A stretch of DNA of 64,000 nt, taken from Ectothiorhodospiraceae bacterium (lineage in GTDB: Bacteria; Pseudomonadota; Gammaproteobacteria; SZUA-152). The position numbers were made by a program, and so were the translations under genes. The stretch covers positions 1 to 64,000 of the forward strand of contig NVUB02000211.1 in the NCBI GenBank assembly GCA_002401775.2, in the 5' to 3' direction. How positions within the stretch are numbered: the first letter of the stretch is position 1; each line of letters starts with the position of its first letter. Below are positions 19,226 to 28,200 of this stretch, piece by piece. Under the pieces are notes generated by a model. It was not told the origin of the DNA. It ran no database searches and saw only the letters and a program-made list of their open reading frames with translations.

Positions 19226-22200
19226 GGGTGAAGCACCTATTGTCAGCAGGTGATTGATGGCATCCAATGGTAGTGGCGGGCTATAGAGAAACCCTTGTAT
19301 GGCATTGCAGTTGAGTTGTTTGAGAAATTCAAATTGCTCCAACGTTTCTACACCTTCAGCGGTAACTCTTAAACCCAGGTTATGTGCCATTGCAATCATT
19401 GCTTTAATAATTTCCTGACTGTTTTCATCTTCGTTGATGTCGTGAATGAAAGACTGATCAATTTTTAAACTGTGAATGGGGAGCTTATTAAGTTGGCCCA
19501 TGGATGAATAACCGGTGCCAAAGTCATCAATGGACAACTGCACGCCAAGCGCGCTCAATTTTTCTAATTGCGGAATAGCATGTGAGGGGGATTCCATAAT
19601 TGTACTTTCAGTAATTTCTAATGTCATTTTCTCAGGGGGCATGCTGCTCTCTTCAAGCATTTTATGTAAGTCACTGGCAAAATTGGATTGCAATACTTGG
19701 GGAGCGGAAATATTGACCATAATAGATAAAGAAGCCAGACCGGCAGATCGCCAATCGGAATATTGTTGACAAACCCTCATTAAAATCCATTTTCCTATTT
19801 CCAGAATAAGCCCGGATTCCTCGGCAATCGGAATGAATGTTGAGGGAGGAATCATGCCAATTTCAGCATGATGCCAGCGCAATAATGCTTCCATGCCACA
19901 AATTTTTCCCGTAAGAACGTCGATTTGGGGTTGGTAATAAAGATCCAGTTCATTATTTTGCAATGCTGACCTTAGTTTAGATTCTATGTCCAGTCGTTTG
20001 GCATTTTGTGTGCCCATGGAATGAGTGTATAACTGATACGTGTTACGGCCCGCTTGCTTGGCCCGATACATGGCAGTGTCCGCATGTTTGGTCAGTAATT
20101 TTGGACTCTCACCATCCGTTGGAAACGAGCTGATGCCGATACTAACGCCGACAAAACAGTCATGTCCTGCCAATTGAAAGGGTTTGGACAGCGTATTGAT
20201 GATGACCTGGGCGACTTGAGTGGCATCGGTTGTGTCGTTTAATTCTGAAAGGATGATGGTAAACTCGTCTCCACCCATGCGGGCGACGGTATCCACTTTG
20301 CGTAAGCAGTTCTTTAATCGTTTTGCGGCTTCGACTAATAGCATGTCACCAATATCGTGCCCGAGGGTGTCATTGATGATTTTAAAACGATCAAGGTCCA
20401 GCATCATGACGGCCAGGCCTTTGTTTGAACGGCGAGCAAATTCCAGGGAATGTAATAATCGATCATGGAATAATGTACGATTAGGAAGTCCTGTCAGCGT
20501 GTCGTAGTGCGCAAGGTGCTCTAATCTTTTTTCGACATCTTTACGTTCAGTAATGTCTGAAAAAATCCCCACGTAATGAGTGACAGAATTGTCATCATCT
20601 TTTATGGCGCTGATACTGAGCCATTTAGGATAAACTTCCCCGGATTTACGTTTGTCCCAAATCTCACCCTGCCAAATGCCGTAGTCGTTGATGGATTTCC
20701 ACATGGTTTGATAAAATTGATTGTTGTGGCGTCCCGATTTAAGCAGGCTCGCTTTTTTCCCCAGAACATCATCCTGGCAATAGCCAGTTATTTCTTCAAA
20801 AGCGGGATTAGTCCTTACAATGATGCTGTCAGTGTCAGTGATAATAATACCTTCGGGGGCGCTGTTCATTACTTGGTTCGCTAGCCTTAAGGTTGTTTCA
20901 GAGGCTTTTTGTATGGAAACATCTCGGACAATGCAGATGAATAAGGGGGTGGCAGATGAATTAACCGGGTTGATGGATAATTCAACGGGAAACTCGTCTT
21001 CATTATGACGTAAACCCGTGATATTAATTCTAAGTGTTTTAATATCAATGCCTGAACTTGTCGTATATTCCCGCAAAAGTGTTTCGTATTCTGTCCGGAA
21101 TCTTTCAGGCATGAGTAAAATTATATTGTGATGAATCACTTTTTCCTCAGCATAACCAAATATTGATTCAGCGGCAGTGTTAAATGACGCAATGTTGCCA
21201 ACTTCATCCATAGTGATCAGCCCATCGGCTGCGGAATTAACCAGGTCGCGTATAAATTGTTCACTTTGTTTGGCGGCGGTATTACGGTCATTTACCTGAG
21301 TGACCATTTCTCGAAAGGCACGCGCCAACGTGCCGAATTCTCCTGAGGCATATTCGGGTAAGGTGAAGTTTGTTTTTCCAGTGGAAAATTGTCGTGAAGC
21401 CTGGGTGATTTGCTTGAGCGGCTTGGTAATGACACGAGAAAATAGTAATGCGAGCATCGCGGACATACTCACCATCACCAGAACAATGATGGCGAACTGG
21501 TTTAATATGGGGCTGATAATGCCTGATATTTTTGAATAAGGTGTGACGGTTAAACGCAAAAAAGATTGTTGATTATTTTTATCCAGTATAATTCTCTGGT
21601 AATTGATGACTTGAGAGCCGAGAGAGTGTTCGAAAATTAAATATCCGGACACAGGGTTTTTTGAGTTAATAATAGAATCAATTATTGGATAAATGTCCTG
21701 AATTTTTTGTACGCCCAATAATTTTTTGGTGTTTGTTGGATGAACGTTAATTGTAGACTTGTCGACGTTAGCGCTGAGTAAAATATTTCCTTTATTGTCG
21801 GTGAAATATTCAGTGAAATATTCAGAGGATTGAGCCTTGAGTACTATGCCCCTATTTTTTAACGGTTGAGACAATACGTTATGTTGAGAAGACAGTAATG
21901 CGTGTTTTTGTAACACAGACTTTATGATTTCACCAAAATCAAGATCTATTACTACAATACCAAATAACTTTCCTGTGTCATCGCTAATGGGTACCGAGAC
22001 GGGTATTGTCAATTTACTGCCAGGTGTTCCCCAGTGCTCCTGCCTTGATTGAAATTTTCTGGTTTCTGAAATATAGGCTTTGTAATACGGCTTGTTTTTC
22101 GCAGATTTAAAGAAAAGTTCTGCATCAGTATGGGCCAATTTGTCATCTGAACTTCGCAGAATACTCAGGTTTTTTTTGACAACAGAAATTATCTCCAGGC

Positions 22201-23323
22201 CATTATCTTTTACGCCAATGTAACGCGCTTTTAAATAATTTGATTTCGACATTAAAAAGCCGGAAAAAATAGCAGCAAGCCGGTCATGCCAGAGAGATTC
22301 TGTCGATCCATCAGTGGGGTCCAGTCCCCGAGCATATTGGGCGCGGATAATGCCTTGAATTGGCGGGGTGTAGGCAAGTACTAGTGCATCTTGCCGGGCA
22401 CTGTCTATGATTGTTTGCAGTTGAATATTTTCCAGTGACAGGCGGGTGGATTGGGATTCAAGTTCTTTCTGCGTTAATAAGTCTTTGCTGGATGAATAGA
22501 ATATGATGCCGATAGTGCTGGCCGTAACAAATACTAAACCAAAGGCTAACCCGGCAATGCGGGCCGCGATTTTTATACCTTCTTTGACATGCCAGCGTGA
22601 AAATAAAATGACTGTCCATAATATAAACAGCGTACCTGCGCCAATGTTAAATGCGGTCAGGGAATAGGGGGTGGATAAATAACTGACGATGGGAGTGCTT
22701 TGTTTGATAACGTGCATTGAGGCAATGCCTGCAAAAAAACTGGCATTGAATAATAGCCCGCTAATGATGGCGACCGAGAGATGAATCTGAAATATATACT
22801 GCTTGGACTGATCGTTTAACCTGAATGCTGGCAGTAAAATGACTGCTGTAGCAAATGTGGCTAACAATGCCGACACTAGGATGAGTGCAGAGCGATAGTG
22901 AATTTCGGCACCGGTTTGAATGGACGTGAGATTAGTAAAATTCATTCCTGTGACTAAAAGGCCTGCGACCAGTGCAATACCGAGACAGGATTTGTAAGAA
23001 AGGGCATTTTTCAAGGTAATGCCAAAGAGTAAGCTTGCGGCTAAAATGGCAAAAAGTAACGTGAGAATGGTGATGCGCAAATTGTACTGAGTGGAGGATG
23101 GCAGGCTCAGGGATAGCATGCCGACGATTTGAGAAGCCCATACGCCAAGGCCCAGCACCAGAGCGCCCGCTATGATCCAGCGTTTTTGGTGGGGCTTAGG
23201 CGTTGATGCGATACGCCGGCTTAATTCTGTGCAGGTGTACATCACAAACACAGCCAAAAACGCCGATAATATGATCAGCGAATAATCATAACTCCCTGTT
23301 ATGTCGTGTGGTGCCGGTATCAT
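19199..23323 (-). CDS. MHYT-like membrane protein with PAS, GGDEF and EAL domains
   Basis: A 1374-residue cyclic-di-GMP signalling protein. The first 240 residues hold about seven membrane helices in the layout of a MHYT sensor, but two of its three metal motifs are changed (W62-A-S-Q-I and G127-M-N-F-T) and only SMHV near 206 keeps MH. A large extracytoplasmic sensor region (about 280-600), a helix, HAMP and two PAS domains follow. GGDEF is intact (RMGGDEFTIIL). EAL has EALLRW, ITES, DDFGTGYSS, KIDQSFI and TAEGVET, so both synthase and phosphodiesterase chemistry are possible. It sits alone on the minus strand and its 3' end lies in a duplicated segment. Confidence 0.93.
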   Translation of the reverse strand: MIPAPHDITGSYDYSLIILSAFLAVFVMYTCTELSRRIASTPKPHQKRWIIAGALVLGLGVWASQIVGMLSLSLPSSTQYNLRITILTLLFAILAASLLFGITLKNALSYKSCLGIALVAGLLVTGMNFTNLTSIQTGAEIHYRSALILVSALLATFATAVILLPAFRLNDQSKQYIFQIHLSVAIISGLLFNASFFAGIASMHVIKQSTPIVSYLSTPYSLTAFNIGAGTLFILWTVILFSRWHVKEGIKIAARIAGLAFGLVFVTASTIGIIFYSSSKDLLTQKELESQSTRLSLENIQLQTIIDSARQDALVLAYTPPIQGIIRAQYARGLDPTDGSTESLWHDRLAAIFSGFLMSKSNYLKARYIGVKDNGLEIISVVKKNLSILRSSDDKLAHTDAELFFKSAKNKPYYKAYISETRKFQSRQEHWGTPGSKLTIPVSVPISDDTGKLFGIVVIDLDFGEIIKSVLQKHALLSSQHNVLSQPLKNRGIVLKAQSSEYFTEYFTDNKGNILLSANVDKSTINVHPTNTKKLLGVQKIQDIYPIIDSIINSKNPVSGYLIFEHSLGSQVINYQRIILDKNNQQSFLRLTVTPYSKISGIISPILNQFAIIVLVMVSMSAMLALLFSRVITKPLKQITQASRQFSTGKTNFTLPEYASGEFGTLARAFREMVTQVNDRNTAAKQSEQFIRDLVNSAADGLITMDEVGNIASFNTAAESIFGYAEEKVIHHNIILLMPERFRTEYETLLREYTTSSGIDIKTLRINITGLRHNEDEFPVELSINPVNSSATPLFICIVRDVSIQKASETTLRLANQVMNSAPEGIIITDTDSIIVRTNPAFEEITGYCQDDVLGKKASLLKSGRHNNQFYQTMWKSINDYGIWQGEIWDKRKSGEVYPKWLSISAIKDDDNSVTHYVGIFSDITERKDVEKRLEHLAHYDTLTGLPNRTLFHDRLLHSLEFARRSNKGLAVMMLDLDRFKIINDTLGHDIGDMLLVEAAKRLKNCLRKVDTVARMGGDEFTIILSELNDTTDATQVAQVIINTLSKPFQLAGHDCFVGVSIGISSFPTDGESPKLLTKHADTAMYRAKQAGRNTYQLYTHSMGTQNAKRLDIESKLRSALQNNELDLYYQPQIDVLTGKICGMEALLRWHHAEIGMIPPSTFIPIAEESGLILEIGKWILMRVCQQYSDWRSAGLASLSIMVNISAPQVLQSNFASDLHKMLEESSMPPEKMTLEITESTIMESPSHAIPQLEKLSALGVQLSIDDFGTGYSSMGQLNKLPIHSLKIDQSFIHDINEDENSQEIIKAMIAMAHNLGLRVTAEGVETLEQFEFLKQLNCNAIQGFLYSPPLPLDAINHLLTIGASPDLLSRKPG

Positions 23324-23450
23324 CCGTTACGCCGCTTTCCTGTTAACCCGTTTTCCTTAACTAGCGCGAGATAGACGGTTTTTTTTGTTAGGGCTTCTTG
23401 CAGTGATTAACGGCCATAAATCCCTTGGCTTGACCGTTAGCTTAATTGTT

Positions 23451-23484
23451 GGCTTAACCATTGGTTTAACCATTGGTTTAACCA
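23451..23484. repeat. 12-bp tandem repeat
   Basis: About three copies of GGTTTAACCATT lie in the 244-bp gap between the GGDEF/EAL gene start and the next minus-strand gene. Confidence 0.8.
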
Positions 23485-23567
23485 AAATGCTACGCTCTTC
23501 GCGTCATTTTGACGAACGATTTCTGTGAGTCATTCTAATCTTACTGCCTTAGCGGATTTAAAAGGCG

Positions 23568-24011
23568 TTATTTTCGCCAAATTTTCTCCCACCAGCGTCG
23601 CCTGTTCGCCGGTGGGGTGACCAGCGCCGGTAGATCACAGGGAGGATCAAGACTGATAACCCACCCAGGTAATGGTGGAGATTCACTGAAGCCACACGTG
23701 GCCCCAAGATTACCGGGATCATATATTTTGACCATGCGGGGGGAGTCTGGTGAGTCGGCGTAGACGATTCCACAGTAATCTTCATTGTGTTCTTTTCGTA
23801 ACAGTATATCGATCTCAGTCAGAAACGTGTTGAACTCAGCAGGGTTGGTTAGCCTATTGGGCGGCGCTTCTCCGACGGCGTATACATACCAGCCCGCCGC
23901 GTCTTTCTGGCGAAGCGTGTTCCACAATGTGTCGAGCTGAGGCCACCGCAACATACTGTTAAAACCACCATTAAATGACGTTAAAAAAGGACTGGTTTGT
24001 GTGTTTATCAT
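23568..24011 (-). CDS. Conserved hypothetical protein
   Basis: A soluble protein of about 147 residues starting MINTQTSPFLTSFNGGFN; a longer frame to 24077 exists but its start looks non-coding. The middle carries WYVYAVGEAPP, EIDILLRKEHNEDYCGIVY and MVKIYDPGNLGATCG, a pattern I associate with a widespread but uncharacterised gammaproteobacterial family. No signal peptide, membrane segment or catalytic motif is recognised. It ends in a basic RRRWWEKIWRK tail. Neighbours (GGDEF/EAL gene before, gluQ after) give no clear functional hint. Confidence 0.7.
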   Translation of the reverse strand: MINTQTSPFLTSFNGGFNSMLRWPQLDTLWNTLRQKDAAGWYVYAVGEAPPNRLTNPAEFNTFLTEIDILLRKEHNEDYCGIVYADSPDSPRMVKIYDPGNLGATCGFSESPPLPGWVISLDPPCDLPALVTPPANRRRWWEKIWRK

Positions 24012-24201
24012 GCTTTTGATACCTATTTGACACCTGATAGCGCATGTTAACCTTACAGTTGCACAAATCGAGTGCAAAAATCGATAAATAGGCTACCAAT
24101 CAAAGAGTAAAACGATCATTATTTGTCTGTTTTTGGAATTCACTGCGGGTGATATCTAGAAATACGTTAACTATCGGATTGAAAGTGTGCCAATCTGAAG
24201 G

Positions 24202-24322
24202 GAAGTGGTGCAGTTGCTTATCATTTGAGGCACGCGTACTCCCTAATAAATGAATCCCTGTAAGCTCGACAGCGACATCCATGTCGCTGACGGCCTCAAA
24301 TCATAAGCAACTGCACCACTTC
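24202..24322. repeat. Inverted repeat with nested hairpin
   Basis: Arms at 24202-24231 and 24293-24322 pair at 29 of 30 positions. Between them AGCGACAT/ATGTCGCT forms an inner perfect 8-bp stem. There is no coding capacity; it may be a non-autonomous mobile element remnant. It occupies most of the gap after gluQ. Confidence 0.85.
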
Positions 24323-24381
24323 TGAGGCATGTTCAAAGTACGCTATTTTATGCAACGTTAGGGTTAAGGGTTAATATTTGA

Positions 24382-25407
24382 CTAAATGTCCGCATAGAGG
24401 GCATTTTGTTTCGGAATTTTAGTCAATACCCAGTTTTCTATCGCCCATGCCACAATCTCTACCGGTGCGGCACCCGTGAGGACAGGGTCAGGTTCCTGGC
24501 CTAGGAAATCAAGTGCCTTTAGCAGTGTAGGGCCTCGGTTTTGCAGATCAATAGCGCGTGCAAACGTCTGTTTACTCAGTTTTTGCCCTGATTGATTCGT
24601 GGCAATGGGTAAGTGGCAATAATGTGGATGGGAATATCCCAGACATTTCTGTAAATATCGTTGGGGCGCTGTTGAGGTGAGTAAATCGGTACCCCGTACA
24701 ACCTCGGTAATGTGCTGATCGGCATCATCGACCACCACGGCCAGGTGGTAGGCATACAGGCCGTCAGCTCTCCGCACAACAAAATCGCCTACCGTTGATG
24801 CTAATGGCGTTGATTGCAGACCTTGTAAGCCATCCGTAAAGACACCTGTGCTGGCATCGCCAAGGTGACCATCCGTCTCACCCTGAGCAGGGACGCGAAG
24901 TCGTACGGCTCTTGCTGTGGTGCCAGGGGGCAAACCGGCACGGCAGGTACCAGGGTAGACCACTTGTCCGTTACTTGGATTATTGTCTGAATTGCCGTCT
25001 GAATTGTCATTTTGCGTTGGTTGCACGATGAGGTTTGATGGTGCTACAGCATTGCGAATAGAGCGGCGAGTACAACTGCAAGGGAATGTATCACCTTGTT
25101 GGCTCAGCTGTGTGAGTGCTGCTTCATAGTATTCCTGGCGCTGGCTTTGATAAGTTACCGGGCCATCCCAATGTAGTTGGTAGGCATCCAAAACCCGTAA
25201 AATGTCATTTGCCGCACCGGCCCGTTCGCGAGGCGGGTCAATATCTTCCATGCGCAGTAGCCACTCCCCACGCAGACTGCGGGCCTGTAAATAGCTGCCG
25301 AGGGCCGTCACCAGAGAACCAAAATGCAGAGGGCCGGTGGGGGAGGGCGCGAATCGCCCCCGGTATTTGCCCGATTGTATATAGGTTGAAGTTATATCTA
25401 TATTCAC
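24382..25407 (-). CDS. gluQ: Glutamyl-Q tRNA(Asp) synthetase
   Basis: Charges the queuosine at position 34 of tRNA-Asp with glutamate. The class I signature is in RFAPSPTGPLHFGSL and the second ATP motif is KLSKQ. A zinc site is suggested by CSC (with CTRR) and the later GTCR cysteine. It has 341 residues, slightly longer than usual (about 300), with an Asn/Asp/Ser-rich insertion (about residues 134-150) between the zinc ligands. It is normally next to dksA in this class; here a DUF3579 gene on the other strand intervenes. queF, a queuosine pathway gene, lies about 7 kb away. Confidence 0.94.
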   Translation of the reverse strand: MNIDITSTYIQSGKYRGRFAPSPTGPLHFGSLVTALGSYLQARSLRGEWLLRMEDIDPPRERAGAANDILRVLDAYQLHWDGPVTYQSQRQEYYEAALTQLSQQGDTFPCSCTRRSIRNAVAPSNLIVQPTQNDNSDGNSDNNPSNGQVVYPGTCRAGLPPGTTARAVRLRVPAQGETDGHLGDASTGVFTDGLQGLQSTPLASTVGDFVVRRADGLYAYHLAVVVDDADQHITEVVRGTDLLTSTAPQRYLQKCLGYSHPHYCHLPIATNQSGQKLSKQTFARAIDLQNRGPTLLKALDFLGQEPDPVLTGAAPVEIVAWAIENWVLTKIPKQNALYADI

Positions 25408-25528
25408 AAAGGAAGTGTAACAGCCACGTGCTTTCAGTGTGATTTAGTAGTTTCCTCAATAATCACCCTAATAATATTAATTGTTTGGACGATGTATTCT
25501 GGGACTAAGAAATTATTATGAGGAATAG

Positions 25529-25831
25529 ATGGTGAGTTGGTTGATTGAAGGGACAATGAGTGATGGACGAACATTCCGGCCGAGTGATTGGGTAGACCGT
25601 ATATCGGGTGCCGTTGCCAGTTTTGGCCCTGATCACCGTCTACGTTATGGCTTGGTGCGACCTTGTTTCGTTAAGGGTAAAAAGTGCCTGCTAATGAGAA
25701 AGTCCCTTGAAAACGATAATCCTGCCGCATTCGACTTTGTGCGCAGCTTTGTTCGCTCCAATGGCTTGCAAATGACTGAATTAGCATCAGAATCGAAAGA
25801 ACATGGCCTTGTGTTGGGCGCAGTAGCGTAA
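25529..25831 (+). CDS. DUF3579 protein
   Basis: A 100-residue protein with the DUF3579 pattern: an opening IEGTMSDGRTFRPSDWVDRI, RYGLVRPCFVKGKKCLLM and a C-terminal FVRSFVRSNGLQM. The function is not known. No leader or membrane segment is visible. The ATG has GAGGA a few bases upstream. It is divergent from gluQ and convergent with dksA, splitting the usual dksA-gluQ neighbourhood. A terminator follows about 150 bp later. Confidence 0.85.
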   Translation: MVSWLIEGTMSDGRTFRPSDWVDRISGAVASFGPDHRLRYGLVRPCFVKGKKCLLMRKSLENDNPAAFDFVRSFVRSNGLQMTELASESKEHGLVLGAVA

Positions 25832-25983
25832 GTTAACAGTAGCGTAAGTCAATATCCGAGTAAGTTAATAGTCGCGTTAAGTTAACCGCTGAGAAAATAA
25901 CCATAGCGTCAGTTAACAACGCACTGCCCGGGAAGGCAAAAGCAATACCAAATTAAGCGATACCTGTAGGGGGTTTACGACCG

Positions 25984-26018
25984 GGTCACTTATCCTAACG
26001 GATATGTGACCTTTTTTT
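25984..26018 (+). terminator. Intrinsic terminator
   Basis: The stem GGTCACTTATCC/GGATATGTGACC (11 of 12 paired) with loop TAAC is followed by seven T. It probably ends the DUF3579 transcript. Confidence 0.85.
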
Positions 26019-26137
26019 ATTCAATCGCGGAAAATCTAGCAGCAAACCTGTAGAAGGGTTGGGAAACCCAGTGTATTTTGAGGTGTTTTGCAGCCACAGA
26101 CGACTATAACCACAAGCGACTTACGCACAGGTGACTA

Positions 26138-26175
26138 CACCCAATGCCAGAGGGAACTACCGCTAGCATTGGGTG
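26138..26175. repeat. Inverted repeat downstream of dksA
   Basis: Perfect 10-bp arms, CACCCAATGC and GCATTGGGTG, enclose 18 nt. It lies in the 465-bp gap between DUF3579 and dksA, which holds no gene. It may serve as a dksA transcript end, though a T run on the minus strand is not evident. Confidence 0.6.
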
Positions 26176-26296
26176 AGACACCACTATCGTCTGCGTAATA
26201 TTACGCAACCACTGAAATTTTCGAAAACAGCTTGTTTAAAAGCCAGCCGGCAAAAGGCGGAACAGTGTTTGCTCAGACCTTTTAAGCGGCGGCTGA

Positions 26297-26833
26297 TTAT
26301 TTACCGTACTGTTTTTCGCGAATTTCGTTGAGTGTTTTGCAGTCGATGCACTGGGTGGCCGTTGGGCGGGCTTCCAGGCGGCGAATACCAATTTCAACAC
26401 CACAATGTGAGCAATATCCGTAATCTTCTTCAAGATCATTGATGGATTCGTCGATCTTTTTGATCAATTTACGTTCCCGGTCACGGGTGCGTAGCTCCAT
26501 CGCAAACTCAGATTCCTGACTCGCCCTGTCATTGGGGTCAGGGAAGTTGGCCGCCTCATCCTGCATGTGGTGCACGGTTTCATCAACCTTATTCATCAAT
26601 TGCTGTTTCCAGCCATTGAGAATCATGCGGAAATGGGCTGCTTGATCCGGGTTCATGTACTCCTCACCCTTTTTTTCTTTGTAGGGTGTGAAATTAGTGA
26701 ACTGGCCATCATCCAAAATAACGCTTTTCCCGGACGTTCCTTTCTTCACTGCGGGCTTTTTGGCCACAGTTGCCTTGGAATCCACGATTTTCGCGGGTGT
26801 TTCCTTTTTCTTTACAGCCTTTTTGACGGGCAT
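26297..26833 (-). CDS. dksA: RNA polymerase-binding transcription factor DksA
   Basis: Binds the RNA polymerase secondary channel and, with ppGpp, tunes rRNA and amino-acid promoters. It has 178 residues from the ATG at 26833, which AGGAG precedes by seven bases; the upstream extension is not needed. A Lys/Ala-rich N-terminal tail is followed by the coiled coil carrying the [12 protein letters not shown] tip (DxxDxA) and the zinc finger CSHCG...CIDC. The conserved [19 protein letters not shown] is almost identical to E. coli. It is single on the minus strand. Confidence 0.97.
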   Translation of the reverse strand: MPVKKAVKKKETPAKIVDSKATVAKKPAVKKGTSGKSVILDDGQFTNFTPYKEKKGEEYMNPDQAAHFRMILNGWKQQLMNKVDETVHHMQDEAANFPDPNDRASQESEFAMELRTRDRERKLIKKIDESINDLEEDYGYCSHCGVEIGIRRLEARPTATQCIDCKTLNEIREKQYGK

Positions 26834-27078
26834 ATAACTGCTCCTAATCCTACGAATTACGACGGCGCTTTTGTTGCGCACATAAAAACAAGGGCGCATC
26901 TTATAGCAAAATTTAACCGAAAACGCAAACTTTTTCTTAGATTGAGTTTCTATTTAACATTATTCAGGTCGTCGAGCTAACGGGCATATTACGGTAAAGT
27001 GTACGGTAAACTGTGCCGATACTTTCTGCCATTTCCGGCCTCTGGGTTTATCGACACCAATTTTGGAAAATTTAATAA

Positions 27079-27846
27079 ATGAATGAATTAAAAGCACTTT
27101 TGTTTGATGTGGATGGTACTTTAGCGGATACAGAGCGTGATGGACATCGCATTGCCTTTAACCAGGCCTTTGTGGATGCAGGACTGGATTGGGAATGGTC
27201 GCCGGAATGTTATGGTCAACTTTTGACCGTTACGGGTGGCAAAGAACGTATTCGGTATTACCTCGATACCGTTAACACCACTTTTGAACGCCCAGCTGAC
27301 CTCGATGACTTTATTCGCGGTTTACATGCCGCCAAAACCACACACTACACCCAATTACTGTCAGAAGGGGCAATCCCGCTGCGTAGCGGTGTTCGTCGGT
27401 TAATCGACGAAGCGCGGGTAGAGGGGATGCGCATGGCCATTGTTACCACCACCACCCCCGCCAATGTTGAAGCATTACTGATTCATGCATTGGCGCCGGA
27501 TTCCATGAGCTGGTTTGAAGTGATTGCGGCGGGTGACATTGTACCGGCTAAAAAACCCGCGCCCGACATCTACGATTTCGCCATGCAGGAAATGGGATTA
27601 ACCCCCGCTGATTGCATCGCCTTTGAAGATTCGCGCAATGGCATTCTCTCATCACAGGGCGCGAAACTGGCCACCATCATTACCATTAATGGCTACACCG
27701 CAAACGATGACTTCAACGGCGCCGCCATTGTATTAGACCAAATGGGAGAACCAGAAGCGCCTTTCAACGTACTGGAAGGGAACGCTGGTGATGCGAAGTG
27801 TCTGGATATGGCACTGGTACGGGAATTACACAGGACTAAGGACTAA
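27079..27846 (+). CDS. HAD-superfamily phosphatase, CbbY type
   Basis: A haloacid-dehalogenase hydrolase of 255 residues. Motif I is DVDGTLADTERDGHR, a TT-containing motif II is in MAIVTTTTPANVE, the motif III lysine is in PAKKPAPDIYDFA, and the acidic motif is CIAFEDSRNG. The long start resembles CbbY, which removes phosphate from the Rubisco inhibitor xylulose-1,5-bisphosphate, and YTGGKERI-like residues (VTGGKERIRYYL) support that subgroup. No Rubisco gene is in the window, so the substrate remains open. A repeat-dense region follows immediately. Confidence 0.88.
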   Translation: MNELKALLFDVDGTLADTERDGHRIAFNQAFVDAGLDWEWSPECYGQLLTVTGGKERIRYYLDTVNTTFERPADLDDFIRGLHAAKTTHYTQLLSEGAIPLRSGVRRLIDEARVEGMRMAIVTTTTPANVEALLIHALAPDSMSWFEVIAAGDIVPAKKPAPDIYDFAMQEMGLTPADCIAFEDSRNGILSSQGAKLATIITINGYTANDDFNGAAIVLDQMGEPEAPFNVLEGNAGDAKCLDMALVRELHRTKD

Positions 27847-27853
27847 AAGAAAG

Positions 27854-27895
27854 TGCTGAGTGCTAAGTGCTGAGTGCTAAGAGCTAAGGACTAAG
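27854..27895. repeat. Heptamer tandem array (TGCTRAG)
   Basis: Six copies of a 7-mer of the form TGCTGAG/TGCTAAG/GACTAAG begin eight bases after the cbbY-like stop. It is the reverse-complement family of the array at 27988-28071. Confidence 0.95.
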
Positions 27896-27968
27896 TTTGT
27901 AGGGTGGGCATCGCCCACCATCAGAGGTTTGATGGGACGCAATTGGTGGGCGATGCCCACCCTACAAA
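27896..27968. repeat. Perfect 25-bp inverted repeat hairpin
   Basis: Arms 27896-27920 and 27944-27968 are perfect reverse complements built on GTAGGGTGGGCATCGCCCAC. Each arm also folds on itself (GTGGGC/GCCCAC). It sits exactly between the two opposed heptamer arrays. Confidence 0.95.
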
Positions 27969-27987
27969 AACGGTGTAAATAATAGTG

Positions 27988-28071
27988 CTCAGGACTCAGC
28001 ATTCAGCACTCAGCACTCAGGACTCAGGACTCAGGACTCAGGACTCAGGACTCAGCACTCAGCACTCAGCA
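27988..28071. repeat. Heptamer tandem array (CTCAGSA)
   Basis: Twelve copies of CTCAGGA/CTCAGCA lie in opposite orientation to the array at 27854-27895. A degenerate hairpin (GTAGGTCATGTTGCG type, arms near 28085-28110 and 28155-28179) follows just before the aminotransferase gene. Confidence 0.95.
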
Positions 28072-28200
28072 CTAAAGTGTTTTCGTAGGTCATGTTGCGC
28101 CGCTACGTGACGCAATGGTTTAATCGGGCACATTTTTTCTTGGCTAAGAATAATGGTTGCGTAGCGGTGCAACGTGATCAAAATAAACAGGTTGTCAGTG

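Noticed and set aside
27854-28071. Heptamer arrays as a possible CRISPR
   Set aside because: The unit is 7 bp with no spacers, and no cas genes are present.
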